A DNA stretch of 64,000 bases from Cryoendolithus antarcticus (taxonomy: Eukaryota > Ascomycota > Dothideomycetes > Cladosporiales > Cladosporiaceae). The stretch covers positions 1 through 64,000 of the forward strand of contig NAJO01000078.1 in the NCBI GenBank assembly GCA_002077065.1. The letters are read 5' to 3'. The position numbers were made by a program, and so were the translations under genes. Numbering within the stretch: the first letter of the stretch is position 1; every line of letters begins with the position of its first letter. Under the pieces are notes generated by a model. That model searched no databases. It was given only the letters and a program-made list of their open reading frames with translations, and was not told the origin of the DNA. This document shows positions 51,919 to 63,098 of the stretch, one piece after another.

Positions 51919-54900
51919 TCACCTGCCGTCCTCATCTCCGCTCCTCACGTCGAAGCTGCTAGTCGTAGACTCGAATCCACTCTCATCGCTAGTCCTGTAG
52001 CGATGTCCGAACTCATAGCCATTTCCCTCATCTTCATCCATGCCCATAGCACCTTGCAACGCCTTCCCAGTGGCCTCCAGCGAGTCACCCAGGTCACCAA
52101 GGATGCGGTCAAGCTCAGCAGCGAGAGTCTCTGGTGAAGCGTTCTCGTCGAGCGCAGTAAAACTCGGGGCAGTGATATCGGGGAACGTGAGTTGCTGGCC
52201 ACGCGTAGAAGCTGTGTTGCCGTTCGCGCCGTTGCGCGAACGATCAGTTGCCGCTGAGAGGGGCAGATAGGTGGAAGCACCGTTCGTGCGTGTACGATTA
52301 GAGCCCGGGAAGTTCGGATCGCCTAGTTCAGGCACGCTGATGGTACTGTAAGCTGGGCTCATATCATCATTGTTGGAGTCGAAGCCAGGCCAGTTGCCGT
52401 TGTTGTTCCCCAGAGGAGCAGTGTACGGCACCGCACTGTGGAAGGGCTCGCGATGCGCCTCCTCATAAGATTGGTCTATTTCATAGCCAAAAACGTCTTC
52501 GGCGCGTGCAGGGACCTGACTACGGCGAGCAGCATCCACTTCTGGCGTCATGAGACTGCTGCCTCGATTGTGCATCGCCATGTTGCGAAGGCTGACCCTA
52601 CTACCATTGCTGACGCCGCCATCTGACTGCCACTGCCTGTGAGCAGAGTAGCGGTTGCGATCTTGCTCCATCAACTCAGGGTCATCTTCGAGATCGAAAG
52701 GATTGCCAGAAGTCTCGTATGAGCTGGTCGTGTCGGTTGCTGAGCTAGCAGTAGATGGTCTGACTATCTCTGACGGGTCATCAAGTGCAAGATCAAGGTC
52801 GATCATGGATCCAACCGAGTTTCTGACAGGCGAGTTGGTCGTCGAGTGCCCGGCGATACGCGCATTCGGTTGAGAGTCGTGCAAGTAGTCCCCGAACTGG
52901 CCGAGCGGGACAGTAGCCGTATGCTTGAGCTGCGGGCGAAAGCCAGGAGCAGTCGCGCCGCTGCCACCAACAGGCGGCAAGTTCATGACTGTGTCAGTCT
53001 CGTCCGGCTCCGCAGGTTCTGCGCTGGCAAATGACCATTCCATCGTGGCACGCTTCGGTTGCGCGGCCGCCTTGCTTGAAGCACTGACTGAGGGGAAAGT
53101 CCAATCCTTTGTAGCACGCTTAGCAGCATCAGTGTCGCCTTGGCCATAGTTATATTCTGGCTCCTCGTCCTCTTCATGATAGGTACTGCCCTGACGGGCC
53201 TTTGCCTTCAGCGTGGGCATCTCGTCGAAATCGAAATTGAACCTCGGAGCATCGAGGGTGGGGCTTGCGTCCAAGTCGATCATGATGGAGCTCTCTCGGG
53301 AAGCAGCCGGAGGCACGCTGATGTTACGCAAAGGCAGATCTGAGACTTTTGTAACCTCTGGTTGGCGCATGTCAACTGGTGTGTTCAGCTCATAGCCAGC
53401 TGAATGAGGGTTCCAGAGGCGATCAAGGGACACTTCGCCACGGGTCGCACTCTTGTCGGCATGCTCAAGTTGAATACGCTCTGCGACAGTGAGATCCTTC
53501 GTATTCAGTGGCGGCAACCCAGCACCAGCAGGTGCGTCAAAATGTGAACCGTGGTCGCTGTACGCTGAGCTCTGATCGCTGTAGGTCATCTGACTGTAAC
53601 GTCTGTTGAAGTCACTACGGAACGTGTCCGAGGTGCTGAAGTTCCAGTCATCTGTCTCTTCATGCTCTGTAGTGTCGATAGCCTCTGCGCTTAAAGGCGC
53701 GGCTGCACCACCGGGGTTGAAGAGAGAAGTCCTCTGTCCTCCCTTATACTCCCAAGCGGCATAGCGCTCAATGAGAGTGACAAGACGTCTTGTGGGGTAC
53801 TGCGCCTCCGTGCCGGCAATGTACGGGTGGCTCATTACTTGTTCCGCTACTGGACGAGCGCGAGGATCGCTGTTCAAGCAAAATGCCACGAAGTCACGAA
53901 GTCCATCTGAGTAGCTGCCATCTTCGAGGCGCGGTGCCTGGTCGAGTACCGAAGCGAGCATCTCCATGGGCACTTGCTGATTCGGTACCATGCCGGTGGC
54001 CATTTCGTATACTGTGCAGCCGAATGCCCAGATATCGATCTCTTTGCCGTAGCCTGCTGCGACGGAATCGTCTTCGACGTGCATCTCCTTCGGCATGTAC
54101 CATGGTGTTCCGATAATCGTCGTTCGCTTGGACTTGCTGTTATCTTCTACGATGCCGACGATGCCGAAATCACCCAGCTGAATCTGTCCCTCTTCAGTGA
54201 TATAAACATTTGTACATTTGATATCACGGTGGATGACATCGATGTCGTGTACGCACTTCATCGCCACAGCCAGTTCGCGGGCGATCGGGATGATGAAGCG
54301 CTCGTCAAGGCCGCCGTCGGTGTTGGCGCGCATTAGAGTGCGAACACTTCCACCAGTGCAATAGTCGCTGATGATCCATAGCTGCGAGTGCAAGTCGAAG
54401 GCGTCGTGGATGAGGTTGACATTGCGTGCCCCACTGTCTTTCAATTGCTTGAGGATCGTGACTTCCTTGCGGAAGTCTTTCACAGTCTCATCGCGCTGCT
54501 CCAATGGCATCACGAAGTCCATGTCATCAATGTTGACAATCTTGACCGCAACCAAGGTCGAGGTCGATTTCTCCAGACTAGCAGATGTGTCAGTATGGGC
54601 GCAAATATAAGCCTGCTCGACTTCACTCACCACTTGTAGACACGACCGAATGATCCCTTGCCGATAAGCTCCAAAAATTGATATGGAGGCAGCGGCGTAT
54701 TGTGACGCTCTGCATTGCGTGCGACAATCTGAGCCATGTCCTTTGCATCTTGTATCTGCTTGCGACGATCCGGCCCACCGGGGATGAGGAATGATGTGTC
54801 CATCGTCGATCGAGTGGCGGAGTTGGAAACGTAAGTGCGTCGCCGTTCAAGTGAAGGTGATGGAAAGCGTTCTGGTGGCTCGTCCTCCCGCACGATCGAC

Positions 54901-55078
54901 AAACGGCGGCTCGGTAGTACCCGTGGCACGTGGTCGTGTACGTCGTCAAACCAGCTTTCGAAACCGAAGATAGGTCCGTCGTAGTGTGGCTGCGGCTGGT
55001 GGATCTTCCTCAGTCCAGCTGCAATCAGCTTATCGCGGTAGCTTTCGGAGATGCCTTCAGGTATCCAGCCGTGAGGTC
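51919..55078 (-). CDS. STE20/GCK-type serine/threonine protein kinase, first exon not located
   Basis: Exons 55078-54631 and 54577-51919 on the minus strand encode at least 1035 residues. The 5'-most visible exon begins at an acceptor (cttctcag) and reads GPHGWIPEGISESYRDKL, FGFESWFDDVHDHVP, then a linker and the kinase start PPYQFLELIGKGSFGRVYK. A 53-nt intron splits the next Cys codon. The kinase has VAVKIV (catalytic Lys), VIHRDIKCTNVYI (catalytic loop), GDFGIVG (DFG), then GTPWYMPKEMH where most kinases have an APE-like motif, and KEIDIWAFGCTVYEMATG. The C-terminal 600 residues are disordered and acidic. It belongs to a fungal GCK-like group related to Nak1/Kic1-type kinases of polarity and septation. 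No ATG occurs in the first exon's frame, so a short upstream exon is needed within about 55100-55650. Confidence 0.88.
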
Positions 55079-56401
55079 CTGAGAAGTGTCAGTTTAGCAG
55101 GCGTCGGAGTAATGCAGCACTTGCGCAAGGGTCTGTAAGGTGCTGCACAAGTTACGGAGGCCCTGCGTCCCATATGCGATGGAAAGGTGCGAAGCCCACT
55201 CCACCAACAAGGCGCATCGAGTCAGAGAGTCATTAGCATGATTGTTGTCAATCTCCCAACACCTGGCCGTAAGATCGAGTCTGCTGCAGGCATTGCTGCA
55301 ACGATCGCTCGTCGGTGCTGTGTCAGCGAGCGACAATGGATGTAAAGGTCGCCCGCCGATCGATGTCTGCCTCTCGCCAGCGGTGCAGTCTCTCATCAAG
55401 TGTTGGTAGCGGGCGTGTGATAGTGCAGGACTACACGATTGCCTTTCATTTGATCAACGAACAACCGCACGCCAGATAGTTCATCGATCACTGTTGCTTT
55501 GCTGCTGTCGTCGCCGCTGCCATTGTCGAGTCGCCTGTCACGCACAATGGGGAGGAGTTGACAAACCTTTCTCGTTCTTCTTCTCCCATTCACGCCTCGC
55601 CTTCTTCCTCGCCCTCTCCCTCGCTCTCTCTCCTGTTCAATAGTCAGCATGGTCGATTCAAGTCACCACCAATCGAGGGATCATGCCTCTCCACCACCGC
55701 CAATGCATCTTGCTCACACATCGGCTTCGTTGTCGATCGATGTTGTGATTGCGAATATGAATGTAGCGAGTGAAACCACGCAAGTGATGGGGGGGGGGCT
55801 TCATGACTTACCGCGAGTGCTCTGTCACGAGCCAATCTCACCGACTCGTTCTGTGCAGCTATACCAGCTGTCACGTGCTTAACAACTTCGGCATCCCGAC
55901 GTCTCTGGACCAGTCCTGACCGCTCCACGAAGACTTAATGGGCTCCTTCCTCAGACGGAATCCTGTTTCGGTCTTGGACCTAGAGGAGGCAGTGAGTCCA
56001 TGTGGTAGCACCAGGGAGCCGTAGTGAGTGAAAAATTCGTCGTGACAGGTCCGTAAGCGTTACGATCGACCAGTGTCAGAATAATGCGTATTCGAGAAGT
56101 CGACGTCCAGCTCATATTCGACATGCAGTCCAGACTTGTCCCAATATCTCGGATTGGCTTAGCTTGCGGGAAGACGGGACAGGGATCAAGCATGAAAGCC
56201 AGCCGCATCTGACGTAGCTCACCTGCGCCACTTCTCAGGTCTGACCCTGCAGCTCCAGCGAGCACAACAACAGGGCCGCAGCAGGATATGTCGAGTCCAT
56301 ATGACCATGTAGGCCCAGTGTAAGTAACTTTTCTCTCTATCTCATAATTTCGTACTATACGTCCAAGCAATCTCCCGTGGCAACCCGTCTCCATCACCAT
56401 C
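55079..56401. other. Divergent region kinase / small Pro-Ala-Gly gene
   Basis: About 1.3 kb. It should contain the missing 5' exon of the kinase. I could not choose one: a usable exon needs an ATG, a length of 3n+1 and a GT donor. A minus-strand frame 55396-55650 (MLTIEQERER) is a poor fit. A run of ten G lies at 55789-55798. Confidence 0.45.
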
Positions 56402-57035
56402 ATGTCCACCGCCCGCCCAACCAAGAAGCCCATCCCACCCACAAGCAGACCATCAGCCCCTGCCGCAACTCGCAAACCCATCCCCGCAGCTGTCAAACCC
56501 TCCCAAGCAACGAGGAAGCCCATCCCACCTACCGTCGCATCTCGCGCTCCGGCAGCAAAGGCTCCAGCATCCAAAGCCCAAGTGCGCACGCCTGCAGCGA
56601 AACCCGCTGCTCCCAAAGCGCCCGAAGCGCCGCAAGCAGGGAATTGGATTAATCGCATGGTGCAGTCGAGGGTAGCGGGCGTGGGTGATTATGCGGGAGG
56701 GCTTGTGAACAGCGTTGGGAATGCTGTGAATTCAGTCGGGCAGGGCATCGGTGGAAGGTAAGTGCCTGAGCTTCACAACATCTTTGAACTTCCATACTGA
56801 TTCACATTCCAGTGTGACGAACACAACCCGCTACTGGGGTCAAGGTGTAGCAGGCTACGGCAACAATGTAAAAGACATGGTCGGAGCTGGAGGGTCGAGA
56901 GTCAGCACCGCTGGGAATCCGCTGGGTATGTCAGGTATGGGCTCTAGCCAGGGTGCGATGCCCGGTGGGAAGTACCCGAACTCTGGGACGAGGAGCGCTG
57001 GAAAGGGTTCAGCGGGTAATCCGTTGGGCGTGTAA
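56402..57035 (+). CDS. Small Pro/Ala-rich and Gly/Asn-rich protein of unknown function
   Basis: Two exons, 56402-56757 and 56813-57035 (55-nt intron); 192 residues. Residues 1-80 are basic and Pro/Ala-rich with KKPIPPT, RKPIPAA and RKPIPPT repeats. After APQAGNWINRMVQSRV come glycine-bearing amphipathic stretches (GDYAGGLVNSVGNAVNSVGQ, then RYWGQGVAGYGNNVKDMVG). The C-terminal Ser/Gly tail carries two GNPLG motifs (GNPLGMSGMG and a terminal GNPLGV). I do not recognise a named family; similar short glycine-patterned proteins are common in ascomycetes. The intron splits a Ser codon and frame continuity supports it. Confidence 0.75.
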
Positions 57036-57382
57036 GTCCATGGAGCCGGATGGAATGAGAGTGACATAATTTGCACGACATATCTATACATCTAGCGACA
57101 CCGACTGCGTTACGAGACAGCGAGCAACATCGAACGGACGGACGATTCAAGCTATCGGCTCATCTTGTTCACTCTGATCTGTCTTGCGCCTGTGCTTCTA
57201 TGATTCGCCAATCCCTCTCGCGATACACGCAATTTGACCGAATCATGCTTCACTAACATACATCGCTCAACTTGCGTCGTACCCTTGGCCTCTGCCGCGA
57301 CGATCAACTATTCGCACGTGAGTGAGCGCACAGCTCTGCCTCAACTCCGTCTTCGTTGGTTTGCAGCAGGAGGCATCATCAT
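57036..57382. other. Convergent intergenic region
   Basis: About 350 bp between facing 3' ends of the small protein gene and AlaRS. No gene seen. Confidence 0.5.
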
Positions 57383-60259
57383 TCACAACCCCAACCCCTC
57401 AAGATACTTCCTAGCAGCCTCCACCCCCTCATCAACCTTTTCCGCCTCCGTTCCCTGCCCAAAGCTGGTCGCGCCCTTGCCGCCAGCCTTGCCACCGACA
57501 ATCCCAGCCACAGTAGTGCTCCACTTCCCAGCATCCGCGCCCTTGGCCTGCGCATCCGAGGACACGAAGCAGCCGTGCACGACCTTGCCGTCAGCAGAAG
57601 CACCGACGATGTACACGTTCTTGTCCTTCTGCTTCGAAGAGACGAGCTTGAGAGTCTCTTGTATGGCTTTCGAGCCAGCGGATACGGGGTGAGAGGTGAC
57701 GAATGACTTGGAGTCGGGGTGCTGAGTGAAGTGTGCGGTGACAGCATCTGTGAGAGCCTTGTTCTCGGCCTTCTGGGCGGTCTTCTGGTGCTCCATATTT
57801 GCCTTTACAATCTTCGAGACACGGTCGCGGAGTTTCGTCTTGGCCAGCGCAGAGATCTCGAGGCTGTTCAAAGCGTGCTGATACTCTTTCGTGCGAGCTT
57901 CTTTCTCTGGGGTATAGGCTTGGGCTTCGAGCCTCGTGAACTTCTCGTCCCATTCGCCAGCGATGCGTTGCACTTCGTGGGCGGCGGCGCCGGTGAAAGC
58001 GATGATGCGGCGGATGCCTTTGGCGATGCCGCTCTCCTCCACTACGACAAGATCTTTGATCTCACTCGTGTTCTTGACGTGGGTGCCACCGCAGAACTCC
58101 ACGGAGACGCTGCGCCACTCCTTGCGCGTGGTGTCTTCAAGAAGCTCTTCGACTGGCACGCCGATGCTGACGACGCGAACGGGATCTGGGTACGTCTCTC
58201 CGAAGACAGCACGTACGCCTTCGATGTTCCGGGCTGTAGAAAGCGGCACGTCGGTCGAGTAGACTTCGCTGTTCTGGCGGATGTAGCTCGTGCTGATCTC
58301 TTCGATCTTCTCGAGCTCAGCGTCAGAGCAGCCTGCTTTGTGGGAGAAGTCAAAGCGGAGCTTCTCTGGAGCGACGAGAGAGCCGCGCTGGTTGACATCT
58401 TCGCCCAACACCTCTCGGAGAGCGAAGTTGAGGATGTGAGTACCTGTGTGGTTATTACGGATTGGTTGCCGGCGGAGCTCATCGTACTGGCAGAGGACGT
58501 TGTCGCCGGTTTTGAGAGCGCCGTAGCTCATGAAGCCGGTGTGTAGGACGTACCCGGCGTATACCTGCACATTCTGGACGTCGATCTCAGCCTCCCCGTC
58601 AATCAAGATGCGTCCCATGTCGAATTCCTGACCACCCTGTTCTGCATAGAAGCAAGTCTTGTCGAGGACTATACCGAGCTGCTCGCCTTCGGGAGCATCG
58701 GCTGTCGACTGCAAGAACTTGCCGCCATGAAAGATAGCCTTCACTGTGCCGTTCACGTTTTCCCGTAGAAACTTTGAGGAGTCGTCTGTCTTCGGTACGT
58801 CTTCCATGTTCTCGATTGTGTTGATATCGTGTACGCTGAACTTCACGAGCTCAGCAGCAGACTTCTTCTCGCCTTTGCTGGCTTCGCGGGCCTTCTCCTG
58901 TGCCTCGTGGACGGCGTCATCGTCGATACTAAGCCCACGCTCCTCAGCCATGAGCTTCGTGAGATCCACTGGGAAGCCATAAGTATCGTACAGTCGCCAC
59001 ACATCAGCTCCAGACAGCTCCTTCGAGTCTCGCTGCTTGCATTGCTCTGCGTACTTTTCGAACATCACCTCTCCTCGATCGAGCGTCTTTGCGAAAGATA
59101 GCTCCTCTTCGTCCAATATCTCCTTGACGTCCAGCTCCTTCTTCTTGATCTCGGGGAACATGTCACCCATCTGGTTCACTAGTGTGGGGACAAGTTTGGA
59201 GAAGAATCCCCCGATCTCTGTCTTGAAGTATTTGCGAGCGTACCGAGCGCCTCGTCTCAGCACTCTCCGCACCACGTACCCTCGACCAACGTTATTTGGT
59301 ACGCCACCGTCAGAGATGGCGAATGTGAGTAATCGTACGTGATCTGCGACAACGCGGTATGCAGTGTCTATGCCGTCTACATCCTCCTCGCCGAATTTGC
59401 CACTGTATTCGCGTGCGCCAGTGATGTCCTGCACAGCCTTGAATAGGGGTGTGAAGACATCTGTGTCGTAATTCGAGAGCTTGTCTTGTAGCACGGAAAC
59501 CAATCGCTCGAAACCCATACCTGTATCGACGTGCTTGCTTGGCAGTGGCTTCAATGACTTATCGGGTTCGCGGTTGTATTGGATGAAGACGTTGTTCCAG
59601 ATCTCAAGCACATTGGGATCGTCCTGGTTGACCAGATGTGCAGCATTCCGTCCACCAATACGATCGTAGTGAATCTCTGAGCAAGGTCCACAAGGTCCCT
59701 GGTCGCCCATCTCCCAGAAGTTGTCTTTCATGTCGCCGGGCAGGATGTGGTCGTCTGCAACACCGACAGACTTCCACAGCTCCTTGGCCTCCAGATCAGG
59801 CTCCAGACCGACGTCTGCCTTGCCTTCGAAGTAGGTCACGTACATGCGATCCGGCTCAAGACCGTACACCTTCGTAAGAAGCTCCCACGAAAAGGCAATG
59901 GCTTCTTTCTTGAAGTAGTCCCCGAACGACCAGTTCCCCAGCATCTCGAAGAACGTGTGATGATAGCTGTCCTTGCCAACATCGTCGAGATCGTTGTGCT
60001 TGCCTCCAGCACGGATGCACTTCTGTGAGTCGACTGCACGCTTGAGCTTGGCGAAATCTGAGTCCGGATCAACTGTTCCAAGGAAGATAGACTTGAATTG
60101 ATTCATTCCGGCATTTGTGAAGAGAAGCGTTGGATCTGAGAGCGGCACTACTGAGCCAGACGGAACGATCGTGTGGCCATTCTTTTCGAAGAACTCGAGG
60201 AAAGTCGAGCGGACTTTTTGGGCCGTCCATTGGACCTCGTTCTGGGCTTGGGAGCCCAT
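57383..60259 (-). CDS. ALA1: Alanyl-tRNA synthetase
   Basis: Class II synthetase that charges tRNA-Ala; fungi use one gene for cytosol and mitochondria. 958 residues from ATG 60259 ([20 protein letters not shown]). The aminoacylation core has [51 protein letters not shown] and DTGMGFERL. The editing domain carries the zinc-site pairs HTGTH (604-608) and CGGTH (723-727), and a C-Ala-like end follows ([15 protein letters not shown]). Upstream of the ATG the frame stays open for about 60 codons with a presequence-like composition but has no ATG (see the leader feature). It is divergent from the gene at 60546. Confidence 0.96.
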   Translation of the reverse strand: MGSQAQNEVQWTAQKVRSTFLEFFEKNGHTIVPSGSVVPLSDPTLLFTNAGMNQFKSIFLGTVDPDSDFAKLKRAVDSQKCIRAGGKHNDLDDVGKDSYHHTFFEMLGNWSFGDYFKKEAIAFSWELLTKVYGLEPDRMYVTYFEGKADVGLEPDLEAKELWKSVGVADDHILPGDMKDNFWEMGDQGPCGPCSEIHYDRIGGRNAAHLVNQDDPNVLEIWNNVFIQYNREPDKSLKPLPSKHVDTGMGFERLVSVLQDKLSNYDTDVFTPLFKAVQDITGAREYSGKFGEEDVDGIDTAYRVVADHVRLLTFAISDGGVPNNVGRGYVVRRVLRRGARYARKYFKTEIGGFFSKLVPTLVNQMGDMFPEIKKKELDVKEILDEEELSFAKTLDRGEVMFEKYAEQCKQRDSKELSGADVWRLYDTYGFPVDLTKLMAEERGLSIDDDAVHEAQEKAREASKGEKKSAAELVKFSVHDINTIENMEDVPKTDDSSKFLRENVNGTVKAIFHGGKFLQSTADAPEGEQLGIVLDKTCFYAEQGGQEFDMGRILIDGEAEIDVQNVQVYAGYVLHTGFMSYGALKTGDNVLCQYDELRRQPIRNNHTGTHILNFALREVLGEDVNQRGSLVAPEKLRFDFSHKAGCSDAELEKIEEISTSYIRQNSEVYSTDVPLSTARNIEGVRAVFGETYPDPVRVVSIGVPVEELLEDTTRKEWRSVSVEFCGGTHVKNTSEIKDLVVVEESGIAKGIRRIIAFTGAAAHEVQRIAGEWDEKFTRLEAQAYTPEKEARTKEYQHALNSLEISALAKTKLRDRVSKIVKANMEHQKTAQKAENKALTDAVTAHFTQHPDSKSFVTSHPVSAGSKAIQETLKLVSSKQKDKNVYIVGASADGKVVHGCFVSSDAQAKGADAGKWSTTVAGIVGGKAGGKGATSFGQGTEAEKVDEGVEAARKYLEGLGL

Positions 60260-60545
60260 TGTGCGTGTCTGCTGTGTCAGTCTGCTATGCGCACGAAATA
60301 GCAGCGGTCTATAGGTGGTGTCAAATGCGCAGCCGAAGTGCTGTGGTGTTTCGCGCAAAATATTCGGTCTTCGAGCTGTGAGTCGTGGTGCGTGACTCCT
60401 CCACACGCCCGCCCTTGCTACCGCTTCTGCTGCCGCCACGCCGCCGATCTCGACTTCACTTCACGTCTCACAACTTACCAAGTTCAAGTCACTGTTCCAG
60501 TTGTGCATGTGCTGTGCATCAGTGTGCGTGTTGTCGTGATGGAAG
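60260..60545. promoter_or_regulatory. AlaRS leader with open non-AUG frame, and divergent promoter
   Basis: On the minus strand the AlaRS frame is open from a TGA near 60463 down to the ATG at 60259 with no in-frame ATG. Codons from about 60439 encode an Arg/Ala/Thr/His-rich, mostly non-acidic stretch ([30 protein letters not shown]). The same leader also has a strong donor ggtaagt (intron from 60478) and an acceptor ctgacacag (exon from 60271), whose removal would join another ATG-started short frame (MHNWNSDLNL) to QTRTM in frame. Confidence 0.55.
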
Positions 60546-61283
60546 ATGATGGTGGGTGGAATGGCAGGAGATGGAGAGTCGAGGAAGCGGGGAGTCAAGC
60601 GCATGGCCGATGAGAGTCTCAGCGACGATCAACGATTCCTCAAACGACTGCACTTACTGAGTCTTGGTGAGCACGTGAGGGATATTGGTTTGTGAAGATC
60701 GTTATGCTCATACTCTCTGACAGAGTCGGGCAACAACAGCGTGCACAGCAATGGCAATTACTACCTCACTGCTCCCACTTCAGCAATCACCCAAACCAAC
60801 ACCAACGGAGCACAGTCTGGACCACCGTCGACTACCCAGAATGACTCCATGAGCGTGGACGACACGCCGAACCGCGTTTATGTGCATGACATTGATGCCG
60901 AGCTAGCCGACGTCCAGTCTCATGAACCCGAAGAGCGTCTCATCTTCCTTCCAGACATTGAGAAACACTTTTCGCGGATCCCGCAGCAAGTGCTTACAGG
61001 TCTACGAGACTCAGCAGACAACCACGAGGCACAACAGATTGTTCTATACGATGTGCCCGAGTCTTTGACGAAGGACGAGGGCCATGACTCTGTGCGCCGA
61101 GCAATACTGGAAGCGCGACAGAGGGCCAGACAAAAGGCTGCAGAAGTAGCGAGGTACGAAGACATGGTGAGGAAGTATGGACAGAGTCAGGAGGTGCATG
61201 ATGCTGAGACAGCGCATGGGTACACGAACGGGTATGAGGGCGATGTAGAGGACCATGATGCGGATGCTATGGACATTGGTTGA
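60546..61283 (+). CDS. Small acidic/helical protein of unknown function
   Basis: Two exons, 60546-60666 and 60724-61283 (57-nt intron); 226 residues. Exon 1 has a basic segment then ADESLSDDQRFLKRLHLLSL. After the intron come ESGNNSVHSNGNYYL, a Ser/Thr/Asn-rich spacer, NRVYVHDIDAELAD, and the best-ordered part EERLIFLPDIEKHFSRIPQQVL. Next are QQIVLYDVPESLTKDEG and a charged helix (RRAILEARQRARQKAAEVAR). The end is acidic (DHDADAMDIG). I do not recognise the family, but the KRLHLLSLE start and the IPQQVL block look constrained. The start codon at 60546 is the first ATG after an in-frame stop (60537-60539). Confidence 0.75.
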
Positions 61284-61824
61284 TGCCGGTAATAGCAGTT
61301 GATGGTGTGGAACACTTTCATTGGATACTACTGTCTGTGCCACTTCCGAACTGGAAGAGCACGAACAATGTTTACATTCAGCCAGTCGATCAAAAGAGGC
61401 ACTGCGAAACTCCAACCGCCATAAGTCGTAGTCTGCGGCCGAGATGGAACCCGCTGGTCTGGGTGACAGGCAACATTTCGACCAAGATGCGAGACTCTGT
61501 GATGGGATGTCCCAGTTGCTTGACTAGTTTTGGACGGGTCAAGAACATCCAGATTCAGCGGGTGAGTCAGGGTGGTACTTGGATCTATCAGTTAGATGTC
61601 GTAATGTCGATATATACCCGCTCCGAAGGTGCTTGGACGGACTATACTCGATATTTCACAGCCTCTGAGCAGTATTGTATACCAATTCAGTTGCAGGCTG
61701 ACAGCCAGACCTTGCAACTGGACAAGCAGAGTCCACACCTTTCTCCACCCTTTAGCGTCCCCCTGTCGCGATCCCTGGAGCAGTCGCCAACTCAGGGACG
61801 GTGACAGCTCCCGGGACTGCATAC
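61284..61824. other. Intergenic region upstream of the BTB pair
   Basis: About 540 bp. After a TAG at 61753 the frame of the first BTB gene is open up to its ATG at 61825, reading RPPVAIPGAVANSGTVTAP without another ATG. No other gene seen. Confidence 0.45.
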
Positions 61825-62574
61825 ATGGCTGCAGTTGTCGTGGCTGGCCCTCGGCCGGGAGCCTTCGAGTAAGTGTGGTGTTGCTTTGACTGGCGATAGA
61901 GTACTGACCAGTCCTGTAGCTTCACCAGATCTGTCGTCATCAGCATCGGCGCTACGCCACACTCTTTCCATATTCCCCAGGACAAGTTGACGCGCACCTC
62001 TCGGCACTTCGGGACTGCCCTCGGACCAGATGCTGCTGCTGTTCCCCCGGGCGCGATCAACCCTGCGCTCACATTTGCCAACGTGGAGCTCAGGACCCTT
62101 CATGTGTATGCAAACTGGCTGGATTCCCACGTCCTGAACGCCGACCCAGTTCTCGAAATCGGCCGCAACGACGACTACTGGCTGTTGATTAAGTGCGCTG
62201 CGCTTGGTCATCTGGTAGATGACAATGACTTTAAGGACGCTATTGCCGATGGCTGGTATCGCCTAACGCACAAGGTCGACCATGATAGGACCCGCTTCCT
62301 CCCACACTCGCTTATCACGACAGCTCTATACAACAGCGTCCCTGAGGGCGCCAACTTCAGGAAGCTGGTCGTCGACTCGTTTGCTACTGTCAGGATCGGT
62401 AGACTGATGGATGCTGGTGGTCCACACCCGTTCAATTTCTACGTCCTGATGGCTATGATAGATCAAGTACGATTGGATCCTGCTGCAGGATACGCCGATT
62501 GTGCTCGATATCACGAGCATCCAGCCGGCGCAGCCAACTGTCATCGAACGCGCTTCTCAGTCCAGGCAGCGTAA
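61825..62574 (+). CDS. BTB/POZ-domain protein 1
   Basis: Two exons, 61825-61868 and 61920-62574 (51-nt intron, phase 2, just before FTRS); 232 residues. The BTB fold (about residues 15-115) is seen from SVVISIGATPHSFHIPQDKLTRTSRHF (strand-strand-helix, with the fungal LTRxSxxF) through TFANVELRTLHVYANWLDS. A helical C-terminal part follows: WLLIKCAALGHLVDDNDFKDAIADG and NFYVLMAMIDQVRLD. It ends with DCARYHEHPAGAANCHRTRF, a Cys-x3-His-x-His-x6-Cys arrangement also found in the next gene. Fungal BTB proteins of this kind are often lineage-expanded, and the partner (for example a cullin) is not identifiable. Colinear with the gene at 63099. Confidence 0.8.
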
Positions 62575-63098
62575 GATTCGGCACCGTTTCGCACGGCTCC
62601 AAGGCGGAGCTTCAGCTTGTAGAGAGCGACGGCTGTTGGATCGGCTGTTGTGGATTCGAAGCTGACAGCATTGGGACGACTCCTCGTTCTGCGGATCTTG
62701 ATGGGGCTTGGGGGTTTTGCTGGATGCCCTAAGGTTCAGGGTACTGTCAAGCATAAGCTACTGCAGAAGGCTGCATGATCAATGGCGACGCTGCTCATCG
62801 GAGCGAGTGCAATACAGTCCATCCCACTCTATCCCTATCTATCGGGACTAGTTGCTATTTGACATGCCATCAACATATGTTATGATGGCTCGGTGGGTCT
62901 TTCCTCAATATGAGAATCATATGCTCAACCTGTTCCTTCCCTTTCACATATCCGATGCGTGCAGGGTTCTTTCCGAACTCTATAGTTCACCTCACGTCTA
63001 TACGTTCGTTCGGCGCTGCTTTACACAGATGGTCCTCTCACAGGATCGACTCGCTCTGATCCATACATATGTTCGAGCCATCTTTGACAACGCAAGCA
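62575..63098. other. Spacer between the two BTB genes
   Basis: About 520 bp. A plus-strand frame at 62852-63106 has no BTB features and I do not call it. Confidence 0.5.
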
